A stretch of 64,000 nucleotides of DNA from Rutidosis leptorrhynchoides. Its lineage: Eukaryota; Streptophyta; Magnoliopsida; Asterales; Asteraceae. The stretch is from positions 24,440,001 to 24,504,000 of the forward strand of contig NC_092340.1 of NCBI RefSeq assembly GCF_046630445.1. Direction: 5' to 3'. This document shows, piece after piece, positions 24,098-38,334 of the stretch (the stretch's first letter is position 1; each line of letters begins with the position of its first letter). Both the position numbers and the translations under genes were made by a program. The notes under the pieces are model-generated. The model was not told where the DNA came from, ran no database searches, and was given only the letters and a program-made list of their open reading frames with translations.

Positions 24098-24363
24098 TGT
24101 TATAATTCAGTAGGCTTATAACTACCTTTAGTGGTTTGATTCTTGATTAAGAATACTAATAATGAAGTGTAAGAACAAGGATTATAATGGAGAGAAAGAA
24201 GTATAATACTTGATGTAAGTATATTAGAATGGTGTGTTTATCTTGTACATATTGATGCATATTTATACTACAAAGAGTGTTACATATTTGACTTTTGTGA
24301 ATTATATAAAATTGTTAGCCACCATTTCTTGACTTCTACTTCAATAATTGATGTATTATAACA
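24098..24363 (-). repeat. 5' LTR of copia element
   Basis: Same 266 bases as 18730-18995. A TATA-like stretch (tatttatact) lies inside. Confidence 0.95.
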
Positions 24364-25484
24364 ATGGCAATGATTTAATATATATTATCCCAACTACCAT
24401 CTTATAATTGCATCAAATTCGTTACTGACAGGGGCGGCCGAATGGGGTACAAAGTGGACATATGTCCAGGGCCCAATTTTTTAAGGGGTCCAAAAAAATA
24501 AAATTTCCTTATACTAGTCCATGTAATTTTGGGCCTTCTTGCTTGTATTATCTTTGGGCCCAAAAAAAAATATTATCCTTGTACGGGTCTTGAGGCCCTT
24601 TTGCTTCGCACCGTCCCGGGCACTCAAATTCTCGGGACCGGCCCTGGATACTGATACAGTGATATAAGATAGTTTTTGTTAATATTTTAGTAATAACGAT
24701 GTCTGAGATTTATCTGTGAGAGAAGAATTAATGCGTTCGTTCATAAGAAAGTTTGTCGTTAAAAAAATAGGAATAATTAAAATTACATTTTTATTGCTTT
24801 TTTATTAGAGAGGAAACACCCTTATTAACGAGTACATTGACTCCTCCACAGAGGTCAAATCTCGGTTAATCAAGTCCCCTGAGTGTAACATCTGTTACCG
24901 GGTGAATTGCGCACAGAGCGCACCCTCTGATCACACTCCTTTTTTAATGAAATGGTTTTGACAAGATTCGAACCCGAGGAATGTGTTTCATCGAACAACT
25001 CATAAAGAGTAATTAAACAATTATTTTAAAAATACAAATTCACACACTTAACACGAATTTTAAGAGAAATATACATAAATATGTTTACTCCTGAACTTGA
25101 ATCCATAACTTTTTGAAGGGGCTCATCGATATCAATAAGCCAATGATCGTTTGGTTAAAGAATGCACATTTTAACGTATCTAGAATACATTTAGCATCAT
25201 CTTGCCAATTAATTCGCTTCGAACCCATATAATGCAATATTTTATTTAGCATGCAACTTGATTAGAATATTGGATAATCAATCAGTAAACTATCAACAAT
25301 GATTTTAGTGAAGACAAATACTATTTGCTGTCATTAACAACTTTTAATGACCGAAAATAAATAAATACTTAAATACTCCCAAATAAAGAAAAATAAAATT
25401 CAAATTGAATACAACAATAATGTTGAGTCTCCAAAATAATTAAGGATTTAATTATGATAAAACTGTAATTTATTTGCATTAAAA
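24364..25484. other. Intergenic spacer
   Basis: Contains the MITE at 24429-24646. Bases 24815-24985 have a B-box-like ggttcgaatc on the minus strand and a GC-rich body, so could be a worn SINE, but I see neither a sure A box nor a target duplication. The remainder is A/T-rich with nothing recognised. Confidence 0.5.
24429..24646. mobile_element. hAT-like MITE
   Basis: 218 bases, starts CAGGGGCGGCC and ends GGACCGGCCCTG (inverted repeats). Flanks gttactga (24421-24428) and gatactga (24647-24654) match at seven of eight positions, the hAT target size. Interior repeats 'gggccc' and 'tccaaaaaaa' are typical of this abundant plant MITE type. Confidence 0.85.
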
Positions 25485-26375
25485 TGTTATGTGCAGCCAA
25501 CACAAATTTGTTTATGTATAGACAGCAAATATTGTTATGTCAAGTATTCAGTATGCTGCCTAGTCTACCAGCACAAGGTAGATTGTATTCTTCAAATCAG
25601 CACATAATGAGTACTCAGCAATTCAAGAATATCAAGTGACTCAGCATAAGAAGAACCAGTAAATCTGATAAGCAGCATACAACACAAGACAGCCATGCTC
25701 CATTACAAGCATGGTGGTTTCCCGAGTGGTCTACATCAATTGTACTATTCAACAGAAGTCAAAGACAAAGTTGAACAGGAAAGGACACGCGTCGGCGGCT
25801 GACAAGTGACCTTACAAGACCACGTGGGAATGCAGAAGTTTAACGCATGTGCAGACATGTGTTATACTTTGTCAACGCCTAGTGAACACAACATTCTATT
25901 TGTTTAAATAAATAATGGTGCCAAACCGAATTGGGGTGTTCCTGCAAATAGCTACCAAAGAGGAAAGAGAAGAGCACGCTCTCTGATGCAGTTGTCCCCA
26001 CAAATACAGACATCCTATGTACCAGTGGACAATAGAACCATTAAACGGTTAATAGGACTACTATAAATTGTTGTATCCACTATTGTAACAACTAGTAGTG
26101 TGGGTTTTGTTATTTAGAGTCCAAAACGTGTAATAGCTTTAAGTTTATCCTCATAGCTATACTTAGGTAAATCTGTATCAACCAACTATCATTCCGTCAA
26201 GGATAGTTGTAATTCTTTGTGATTTAATCAATAAAGAATAACAGTTGAAAAATTACCTTTGACTCTTTTTACATTACATGCTTGAATACTAAACTGTGTT
26301 TAATTGGTTAGTTAATTAAAAGAAATTGTATTCACCCCCTCTACAATACTCCTGTTGTTAATCAAGGGACCAACA
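25485..26375 (+). repeat. 5' LTR of SIRE-type copia (left end approximate)
   Basis: The right end is fixed by GACCAACA followed by the primer site. The left end is placed at the first TGTTAT, but a second TGTTAT at 25532 is possible and no 3' LTR is available to decide. Confidence 0.55.
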
Positions 26376-26377
26376 AC

Positions 26378-26394
26378 TGGTATCAGAGCTTCAG
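26378..26394 (+). promoter_or_regulatory. Primer binding site (initiator tRNA-Met)
   Basis: TGGTATCAGAGCTTCAG, two bases after the LTR end. Confidence 0.9.
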
Positions 26395-26430
26395 TCTTGA
26401 TAATTTAATATCTTGGATCTGAATTCTCTC

Positions 26431-28448
26431 ATGGCTGCATACTCAAATACAGCTTACCTTGAAAATGGCTTATCCAATAGACCACCCAAATTCGATGAAG
26501 ATGAGTATGAAACTTGGAAGGCAAGGTTCATGCTTCACCTGGAGTCTATTGACCCACTTATGCCTGGTATTGCCATAGATGGTCCATTTGTCCCAACTGA
26601 GACTATTGATAGCATCCCAGCTACTGCTGATACTCCTGCCGTTCCTGGCAGAGAGGTTATTCTCACTCCAGCCAGATGGGATGCTGAGAACAAACGTCGT
26701 GTTGGACTTGACCCTAAGATCAGAACTTTGTTAGCTATAACTTTACCTAACCACCTGTTCAAACTGATTATGGGAAAGCTGAATGCTAAGCTTATGTTAG
26801 ACTATCTAGATGTTACTTATGAAGGCATGGATGAGGTTAGGCAGAACAAGATTATTGCTTTGAAAAGAGAGTATGAAATGTTCTTTGCCTATAAGAATGA
26901 GACCCTTAAGCAAACCTTCATTAGGTTTAACTCCTTAGTTGCTGACCTGCTTACTTTAAAAATCACATATACTAATTTTGAACAAGTAAACAAATTCATT
27001 GACTCACTGCCTACTAAATGGAAACCTGTCACTGACCCCTTAAGAATCACCCAGACCTTAAAGAACTTTAACATGTCCTCTATTTATGGTACACTTTGGA
27101 ACCATGAGAAGGCAGAAGCTAAACTTGAACTGAATTTAAAGGAAAACTTTAAGTCTGCCGCCACTACCTCAAAATCCTCAAAAACTGATGATAGTGCTCT
27201 TATTGCTGCTGCTAAAAAGAAAGCTCAAAAAGCTTTACTGGTTCAAAAGTTGATGGCAGAAGATGAGTCAGCTGAAGATGAGGTGGATATTGGTACTGGG
27301 TCTGAAGAAAGCAGTGATGATGAAGATGATGTGGAAGGGTTTGCTGAAGGTATGGCTTTGCTGGCTAGGCAGTTCAAAAGGTTCAATCGTAATAGAACCA
27401 GCAAGCCATACAAAGGGAGTAAGAAATTAAGTGCTAGGTATATCAGCAAATCAGTCAAGGGTCCTAAATCTGAGTGTTACAATTGTGGGAAGGTTGGACA
27501 TTTTGCTGCTGAATGCATGTCCAGGAAACCTTCAACATCACATGTTAACTCCTTCTCAAAAGCTGATAAGTACAAGAACAAGTACAAAGCTATGAAGGCT
27601 CAGATGAAGAAAAGTGCAAAGGCTGATAAGAATGGAAAGAAGCCAGAAAAGGTTCTAGTTGCTGAGCATCATGATTGGGACAAAACCAGCTCTTCTTCAT
27701 CTTCTGACAGTGATACTGATGATGATGATGCTGGTTATGCTTCTGGTAAAAAGCTGTGTTTGATGGTCAAGGAGGTCGAGGAGAGGTCGAGGAGTCTGAT
27801 GAGGATGATAATGGTAGTATGTTTTTGGCTGATATGAGGGAAGCTGATCGGGAAATCTGAAATGCTATATAAGGTTGATAATTTTCGAACTTATACTGAT
27901 GATGAAAAAGCTGAAATGTTTGACTACCTAAGAGTTGATTTATGTAGAGGCAGTAAACGTGAAGAAGTTTTGAAAAATGATAACAAATCTTTAAATGATA
28001 AACTTAAAAGCAAAACTGATGAAATTAAGATCTTGAAGGATGAAATTTCAAAACTTGAAAAACAAAATTTTTCTTTAAAGTCTCTTCACGTTGAGGCAGC
28101 AGATGTTAAGAACCAGCTAAACGACCTCAAGAAGGTTGTTTGCTTCATGGTGTACATCTGCTCAACGCATAGCGAAGTGTGTAAATGAGCAGGTGCCTGC
28201 CCAAGTTGAAGCTTTCTTTGCTGGTGACTATGCTGCTGCTGCTGCTCTCGCAGAAGTTACTTACATGGACCCCATTCTTGAAACAGATCCTGAAGCTGTC
28301 TTGCCAAATACCTTTGCCAATATAGTTAAGGGTAAAAAGGTCTTAACAAATAAGTTTTTAAGACCTACTGAGACCCCACCACCGTCCATGAAAGAAATTT
28401 TGGAGGATGAGGTAAAAGCCAAGGAAACCAGTACTTCAATTGATGAAA
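26431..28448 (+). pseudogene. gag: SIRE-type copia gag, interrupted
   Basis: Best start is ATG at 26431 (MAAYSNTAYLENGLSNRPP); the frame is also open a few codons upstream without an ATG. N-terminal capsid part has YETWKARFMLHLESID and DEVRQNKIIALKREYEMF; one zinc knuckle CYNCGKVGHFAAEC lies near 27475-27516. After 27775 the frame slips in a 'gaggtcgaggagaggtcgagg' repeat and again near 27850 and 28130. The later pieces are a K/E-rich coiled coil (27862-28130) and LFASWCTSAQRIAKCVNEQV (from 28132). Sequence stops at 28448 at the insertion and resumes after 51478. Gag would form the particle shell; this copy is not functional. Confidence 0.85.
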
Positions 28449-31296
<2,848 letters not shown>

Positions 31297-31298
31297 GT

Positions 31299-31316
31299 TG
31301 GTATCAGAGCTTGAGG
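31299..31316 (+). promoter_or_regulatory. Primer binding site (initiator tRNA-Met)
   Basis: TGGTATCAGAGCTTGAGG two bases after the LTR end at 31296. The leader from here to 31682 is non-coding. Confidence 0.9.
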
Positions 31317-31682
31317 TCATAGGGAACCAGAATTTGCATTAGTGTGTTTAACTGGTAATTGTTAGGATGCATTAGTGAGTCTGGACTATGACCGTATCTG
31401 TTTTTACCGAGTTTTACTTATCATTTCTTGTCGGAAATTACCTGCTTATCATTTCTAAGTCTAGACACGTCTTAATGCATTTACTGCATAGATAGTGTAC
31501 CGAAAAAATTTATATCTTAGCATATCTGTTACTGTAAACTTTACCTGACATCTTCTGAAAATTTCTCCGTAATTTACGGGATTTTGGTATTATATATACA
31601 TATGTAAATTATGTATTGAAGAGTACCAATAAAAATTCTATAATCTATTTCATATCAAAAATCATCTCTCTAATTATACAAG

Positions 31683-32231
31683 ATGGATCCCGTATCTAGT
31701 TCAAATTCCTTAAACTCCGACAGCTATTCCGATATGGATATTCACCTGAACTCCGAAGAAAGTGTAACCGGAATGGATCAACCAATCAGCCATCACCTAT
31801 TCTGGATGAATTGGGGATGGGTTCGTAGCTTTCTTAATCATTGGAGACAAGAAGAAGGTGATCCCTTCCATCCACCACATTGCCCTCTTGGCGAAGAACC
31901 TGAAGCACTTACCGGCGAACCTGTTCGTAATACCATTTTTTCTCTCATCTCCATAGTATCTCGTCATGATTATATACTATCTAAAATTTTGGATCTTATT
32001 CATCCACTCGTTCGAACCGACAATCACCCTGGTGTAACAGAAGAAGTTAATGAGCTTCGCGCTCGGATAGTGGCTTTAGAGAATATGGTGCAAGGGTTAC
32101 AAGCACCAGCAGCAACAGTAGCACCATCAGCCACACCAACAGTACCATCACCACCACCAACAACAACATCCGCATCCCATACCTCAACATCACAATCTGT
32201 ACCTCGTACATCAACGCCATATGTACTATAG
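31683..32231 (+). CDS. ORF of non-autonomous retrotransposon, unknown function
   Basis: 182 codons, ATG at 31683, about 385 bases after the primer site, where gag would start. Starts MDPVSSSNSLNSDSYSDMDI, then a tryptophan-rich segment HHLFWMNWGWVRSFLNHW, then HCPLGEEPEALTGEP, a short likely coiled coil (EVNELRARIVALENMVQGLQ) and a P/T/S-rich tail. I recognise no domain. A close copy exists at 60957, frameshifted there. Position and coiled coil would suit a small gag-like or RNA-binding protein, but no capsid motif or zinc knuckle is visible, so this is only a guess. Confidence 0.6.
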   Translation: MDPVSSSNSLNSDSYSDMDIHLNSEESVTGMDQPISHHLFWMNWGWVRSFLNHWRQEEGDPFHPPHCPLGEEPEALTGEPVRNTIFSLISIVSRHDYILSKILDLIHPLVRTDNHPGVTEEVNELRARIVALENMVQGLQAPAATVAPSATPTVPSPPPTTTSASHTSTSQSVPRTSTPYVL

Positions 32232-33155
32232 GTACCAAGGAATACCAACAACAACAAACGAAGTATTGATTCATAATTTCATCGAAGAAATATTCTACAT
32301 AGAATATGTAGTTTCTAAAAGTTTTAAAGATTACTTATTCTAGTTCTAATTGTAAACCAGATGAGTGAGCGAATAGAAATGATGAAATAGAAACCTGACC
32401 GGAATGGTGCACGATTTACAAGCTAGACTTGTTTTACCAGCAGCATCAACAGTACCGTCAGCACCGGCAAAACCTGTAGCACTACAAGTTCCGCCAATTT
32501 CATAATCACCAGCATCATCACAAATCAACAACGCGTATATTATATCAACGAGTTATGAAGTATTAACTCATTTCTTCTGAAGAAATTATATGTATATTTA
32601 ATATATATGAATTTTGAAATCAAAATAAATGTTTTCGTAGTAAGCTATTACGTGTGAATCTTAACTAGTAGGTACTACTCGATTAGTTCATGTTACTGAT
32701 ATGCTATGATGTACATCCTTCGTTAGCCATAATCTCCGTTTCAACTCAATGAATTCCATTTCATAATAAACTAAGTATATTATTCAATTATATGTTTGAT
32801 TTTATACTTTCATTTTCGATGTATTCGAAACTTTCTAGAAAACATCATTCGTACCTTGCGAAGTTAGCAAGAGTTCCATGAGCACCAACATGATTCACTG
32901 AGGAAATATCAATAAAACTGAATAACGAAGTATTGATTACATTAGTGAAATACTCCGTGAAGATTATTAAATCTTTAATGTTTTAGATATTATTCATTTC
33001 TAATTCAGCCAAAAATCAAATGAGCTTAATATGATATTAACTCATTAAATCTGTATTACATCTGAAGAAAATATACATACATATATTTTCATAAATACTA
33101 TAATAAAATTTTCTGGTACAAAATATTACTTGTGAAACTTTTAACGGGTAGGTAA
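32232..33155 (+). other. Non-coding internal region, partly duplicated
   Basis: No reading frame of note. Bases 32230-32660 and 32880-33150 are diverged copies of each other ('acgaagtattgatt' near 32260 and 32925; 'tgagcttaat/attaactcatt' and 'aacgggtaggta' near the ends), and a P/S/A-coding tail repeat occurs at 32430-32500. The element at 57813 has only one such unit. Confidence 0.6.
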
Positions 33156-36100
33156 TGAAATGTCCCGTTCATATTGATTATAAACGTTCCATATTAATTG
33201 ATTTCATCGCGAGGTTTTGACCTCTATATGAGACGTTTTTCAAAGACTGCATTCATTTTTAAAACAACCATAACCTTTATTTTATCGATAAAGGTTTAAA
33301 AAGCATTACGTAAATTATCAAATAATGATAATCTAAAATATACCGTTTACACACGACCATTACATAATGGTTATAATGAGAATATATTACATCAAAAATA
33401 AGTTTCTTGAATGCAGTTTTTACATAATATCATACAAGCATGGACTCCAAATCTTGTCCTTATTTTAGTATGCAACAGCGGAAGCTCTTAATAATCACCT
33501 GAGAATAAACATGCTTAAAACGTCAACAAAAATGTTGGTGAGTTATAGGTTTAACTTAAAAATTATCAAATCATAATAATAGACCACAAGATTTCATGTT
33601 TCAATATACATCCCATACATAGAGATAAAATTCATTCATATGGTGAACACCTGGTAACCGACATTAACAAGATGCATATAAGAATATCCCCTATCATTTC
33701 GGGAAATCCTTCGAACATGATAAAAATAACATCGAAGTACTAAAGCATTCGGTACTTTGGATGGGGTTCGTTTGGCCCAATAGATCTATCTTTAGGATTC
33801 GCGTCAGTTAGTAGATCGGTTTACTAATTCTTAGGTTACCAAGCAAAAGGGGCATATTCGGCTTCGATCATTCACCCATATAATGTAGTTTCATTTACTT
33901 GTGTCTATTTCGTAAAACATTTATAAAACTACATGTATTCTCATCCCAAAATATTAGATTTTAAAAGTGGGACTATAACTCACTTTCACAGATTTTTACT
34001 TCGTCAGGAAGTAAGACTTGGCAACTGGTCGATTCACGAACCTATAACAAATATGTACATATATATCAAAGTATGTTCAAAATATAATTACAATACTTTT
34101 AATACATTTTGATGTTTTAAGTTTATTAAGTCAGCTGTCCTCGTTAGTAACCTACAACTAGTTGTCCACAGTTAGATGTACATAAATAAATCGATATATA
34201 TTATCTTGAATCAATCCACGACCCAGTGTATACACGTTTCAGGCTATATCACAACTCAAAGTATATATATTTTTGGAATCAATCTCAACCCTGTATAGCT
34301 AACTCCAACATTACTGCATATAGAGTGTCTATGGTTGTTCCAAATAATATATATCCATGGGTCGATATGATATGTCAAAACATTTGCATACGTGTCTATG
34401 GTATCCCAAGATTACACAATATATTAGAATACATGTATAATACAATATAAGTTAGCTAGGATATGATTTGTATAGAATTGTTAATATTTTCCGTAGCAAC
34501 AAAAATCAAAAAATATCCAATCTTGTTTTACCCATAACTTCTTTATTTTAAATCCGTTTTGAGTGAATCAAATTGATATGGTTTCATATTGAACTCTATT
34601 TTATGAATCTAAATATAAAAAGTATAGGTTTATAGTCAGAAATATAAGTTACAAGTCGTTTTTGTAAGAGGTAGTCATTTCAGTCGAAAGAACGACGTCT
34701 TGATGACCATTTTGAAAAACATACTTCCACTTTGAGTTTAACCATGATTTTTGGATATAGTTTCATGTTCATAAGAAAAATAATTTTCCCAGAAGAACAA
34801 CTTTTAAATCAAAGTTTATCATAGTTTTTAATTATCAAACCCAAAACAGCCCGCGGTGTTACTACGACGGCGTATGTCCGGTTTTACGGTGTCTTTCGTG
34901 TTTCCAGGTTTTAAATCATTTAGTTAGCATATAATATAGATATAGAACATGTGTTTAGTTGATTTTAAAAGTCAAGTTAAAAGGATTAACTTTTGTTTGC
35001 GAACAAGTTTAGAATTAACTAAACTATGTTCTAGTGATTTCAAGTTTAAACCTTCGAATAAGATAGCTTTATATGTATGAATCGAATGATGTTATGAACA
35101 TAATTACTACCTCAAGTTTTGTGAATAAACCTACTGGAAAAGAGACAAATGGATCTAGCTTCAAAGGATCTTGGATGGCTTGAAAGTTCTTGAAGTAGAA
35201 TCATGACACGAAAACAAGTTCAAGTAAGATTTCCACTCGAAATAAGATTGTTATAGTTATAGAAATTGAATCAAAGTTTGAATATGAGTATTACCTTGTA
35301 TTAGAAAGATATATTACTGTAAATAAGAAAGATTTCTTGAGGTTGGATGATCACTCTACAAGATTGGAAGTAAGCTAGCAAACTTGGAAGTATTCTTGAT
35401 TTTATGAAACTAGAACTTGTAGAATTTATGAAGAACACTTAGAACTTGAAGATAGAACTTGAGAGAGATCAATTAGATGAAGAAATTGAAGAATGAAAGT
35501 GTTTGTAGGTGTTTTTGGTCGTTGGTATATGGATTAGATATAAAGGATGTGTAATTTTGTTTACATGTAAATAAGTCATGAATGATTACTCATATTTTTG
35601 TAATTTTATGAGATATTTCAAGCTAGTTGCCAAATGATGGTTCCCACATGTGTTAGGTGACTCACATGGGCTGCTAAGAGCTGATCATTGGAGTGTATAT
35701 ACCAATAGTACATACATCTAAAAGCTGTGTATTGTACGAGTACGAATACGGGTGCATACGAGTAGAATTGTTGATGAAAATGAACGAGGATGTAATTGTA
35801 AGCATTTTTGTTAAGTAGAAGTATTTTGATAAGTGTCTTGAAGTCTTTCAAAAGTGTATGAATACATATTAAAACACTACATGTATATATATTTTAACTG
35901 AGTCGTTAAGTCATCGTTAGTCATTACATGTAAATGTTGATTTGAAACCTTTAAGTTAACGATCTTGTTAAATGTTGTTAACCCAATGTTTATTATATCT
36001 AATGAGATGTTAAATTATTATATTATCATGATATTATGATATATTAATATATCTTAATATGATATATATACATTTAAATGTCGATACAACGATAATCGTT

Positions 36101-36607
36101 ACATATATGTCTCGTTTAGAAATCATTAAGTTAGTAGTCTTGTTTTTACATATGTAGTTCATTGTTAATACACTTAATGACATGTTTACTTATCATTTAT
36201 CATGATTAAACATAGTGTATCAATATCTTAATATGATTCATATTTATTTAGTAAGAAGTTGTTATAACGATAATCGTTATATATATCGTTTCGAGTTTCT
36301 TAATTCAATAAACTCAATTTTATGTATATAACTCATTGTTAAAATACCTAATGTGATACTTAATTATCATAATATCATGTTAACTATATATATAATCATA
36401 TATATATATGTCATCATATAGTTTTTACAAGTTTTAACGTTCGTGAATCACCGGTCAACTTGGGTGGTCAAAATGTCTATATGAAACCTATTTCAATTAA
36501 TCAAGTCTTAACAAGTTTGATTGCTTAACATGTTGGAAACACTTAATCAAGTAAATAACAATTTCATTTAATATATATATAAACATGGAAAAGTTCGGGT
36601 CACTACA
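33156..36607 (-). repeat. 3' LTR of chromovirus
   Basis: 3452 bases, minus-strand ends TGTAGTGACCCGAAC and GGGACATTTCA. Sampled stretches differ from the 5' LTR at about 2-4 percent of positions. Confidence 0.9.
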
Positions 36608-36642
36608 GTACCTACCCGTTAAATAAATTTCGTCCCGAAATT

Positions 36643-38334
36643 TTAAGCAGTTGGAGGTGTTGACGTATCTTCTGGAAATAAATGCGGGTATTTATTCTTC
36701 ATTTGATCTTCTCATTCCCAGGTAAACTCGGGTCCTCTACGAGCATTCCATCGAACTTTAACAATTGGTATCTTGTTTTGCTTAAGTCTTTTAACCTCAC
36801 GATCCATTATTTCGACGGGTTCTTTGATGAATTGAAGTTTTTCGTTGATTTGGATTTCGTCTAATGGAATAGTGAGATCTTCTTTAGCAAAACATTTCTT
36901 CAAATTTGAGACGTGGAAAGTGTTATTTACAGCCGCGAGTTGTTGTGGTAATTCAAGTCGGTAAGCTACTGGTCCGACACGATCAATAATCTTGAATGGT
37001 CCTATATACCTTGGATTTAATTTTCCTCGTTTACCAAATCGAACAACGCCTTTCCAACCTGCAACCTTAAGCATGACCATCTCTCCAATTTCAAATTCTA
37101 TATCTTTTCTTTTAATGTCGGCGTAGCTCTTTTGTCGACTTTGGGCGATTTTCAACCGTTGTTGAATTTGGATGATCTTCTCGGTAGTTTCTTGTATTAT
37201 CTCCGAACCCGTAATCTGTCTATCCCCCACTTCATTCCAATAAATCGGAGACCTGCACTTTCTACCATAAAGTGCTTCAAACGGCGCCATCTTAATGCTT
37301 GAATGGTAGCTGTTGTGGTAGGAAAATTCTGCTAACGGTAGATGTCGATCCCAACTGTTTCCGAAATCAATAACACATGCTCGTAGCATGTCTTCAAGCG
37401 TTTGTATCGTCCTTTAGCTCTGCCCATCAGTTTGTGGATGATAGGCAGTACTCATGTCTAGACGAGTTCTTAATGCTTGCTGTAATGTCTGCCATAATCT
37501 TGAAATAAATCTGCCATCCCTATCAGAGATAACAGAGATTGGTATTCCATGTCTGGAGATGACTTCCTTCAAATACAGTCGTGCTAACTTCTCCATCTTG
37601 TCATCTTCTCTTATTGGCAGGAAGTGGGCTGATTTGGTGAGACGATCAACTATTATCCAAATAGTATCAAAACCACTTGCAGTCCTTGGCAATTTAGTGA
37701 TGAAATCCATGGTAATGTTTTCCCATTTCCATTCCGGGATTTCGGGTTGTTGAAGTAGACCTGATGGTTTCTGATGCTCCACTTTGACCTTAGAACACGT
37801 CAAACATTCCCCTACGTATTTAGCAACATCGGCTTTCATACCTGGCCACCAAAAATGTTTCTTGAGATCCTTGTACATCTTCCCCGTTCCAGGATGTATT
37901 GAGTATCTGGTTTTATGAGCTTCTCTAAGTACCATTTCTCTCATATCTCCAAATTTTGGTACCCAAATCCTTTCAGCCCTATACCGAGTTCCGTCTTTCG
38001 GAATATTAAGATGCTTCTCCGATCCTTTGGGTATTTCATCCTTTAAATTTCCCTCTTTTAAAACTCCTTGTTGTGCCTCCTTTATTTGAGTAGTAAGGTT
38101 ATTATGAATTATTATATTCATAGATTTTACTCGAATGGGTTCTCTGTCCTTCCTGCTCAAGGCGTCGGCTACCACATTTGCCTTCCCCGGGTGGTAACGA
38201 ATCTCAAAGTCGTAATCATTCAACAATTCAATCCACCTACGCTGCCTCATATTCAGTTGTTTCTGATTAAATATGTGTTGAAGACTTTTGTGGTCGGTAT
38301 ATATAATACTTTTGACCCCATATAAGTAGTGCCT
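36643..38334 (-). pseudogene. pol: Integrase and chromodomain of chromovirus pol
   Basis: The frame follows RNase H after a stop at 38335. The RNase H end and tether ([27 protein letters not shown]) precede integrase: zinc-binding H...H and CLTC, core [11 protein letters not shown] and [16 protein letters not shown], then [10 protein letters not shown] followed by TAA exactly where the catalytic Glu of D-D-E normally stands ([12 protein letters not shown]). The frame resumes [20 protein letters not shown], goes through the GPF...YRLELP region and ends in a chromodomain, [20 protein letters not shown] and PEFTWE, then TGA for the expected Arg, and EDQMKNKYPHLF before the natural stop at 36643. 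Integrase inserts the DNA copy; the chromodomain would direct it to heterochromatin. Two stops make it non-functional. Confidence 0.9.

Larger units (their letters stand above)
18730..24363 (-). mobile_element. Complete but defective Ty1/copia retrotransposon
   Basis: Bounded by two 266-base LTRs that read identical, flanked by the 5-bp duplication atggc (18725-18729 and 24364-24368). Minus-strand order: LTR (24363-24098), a short leader starting cgttatcagcacgaag (primer site of uncertain tRNA), decayed gag/integrase, reverse transcriptase, RNase H, polypurine tract CCAAGGGGGAG (18996-19006), LTR. The coding part has many frameshifts, stops, a tandem-repeat expansion and an inserted MITE. Identical LTRs with ruined genes mean a recent insertion using another element's proteins, or LTR conversion. 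Confidence 0.9.

Noticed and set aside
24815..24985. Second SINE on the minus strand
   Set aside because: A B-box-like ggttcgaatc is present, but no certain A box, tail or target duplication was found; left as a possibility within the spacer.
34226..34450. 74-codon frame conserved at 44311-44535
   Set aside because: Conserved only because both lie in the two LTRs of the same chromovirus; antisense to it, without domains.
35618..35851. 77-codon frame conserved at 45704-45937
   Set aside because: Again an LTR pair copy; conservation reflects LTR identity and not coding constraint.
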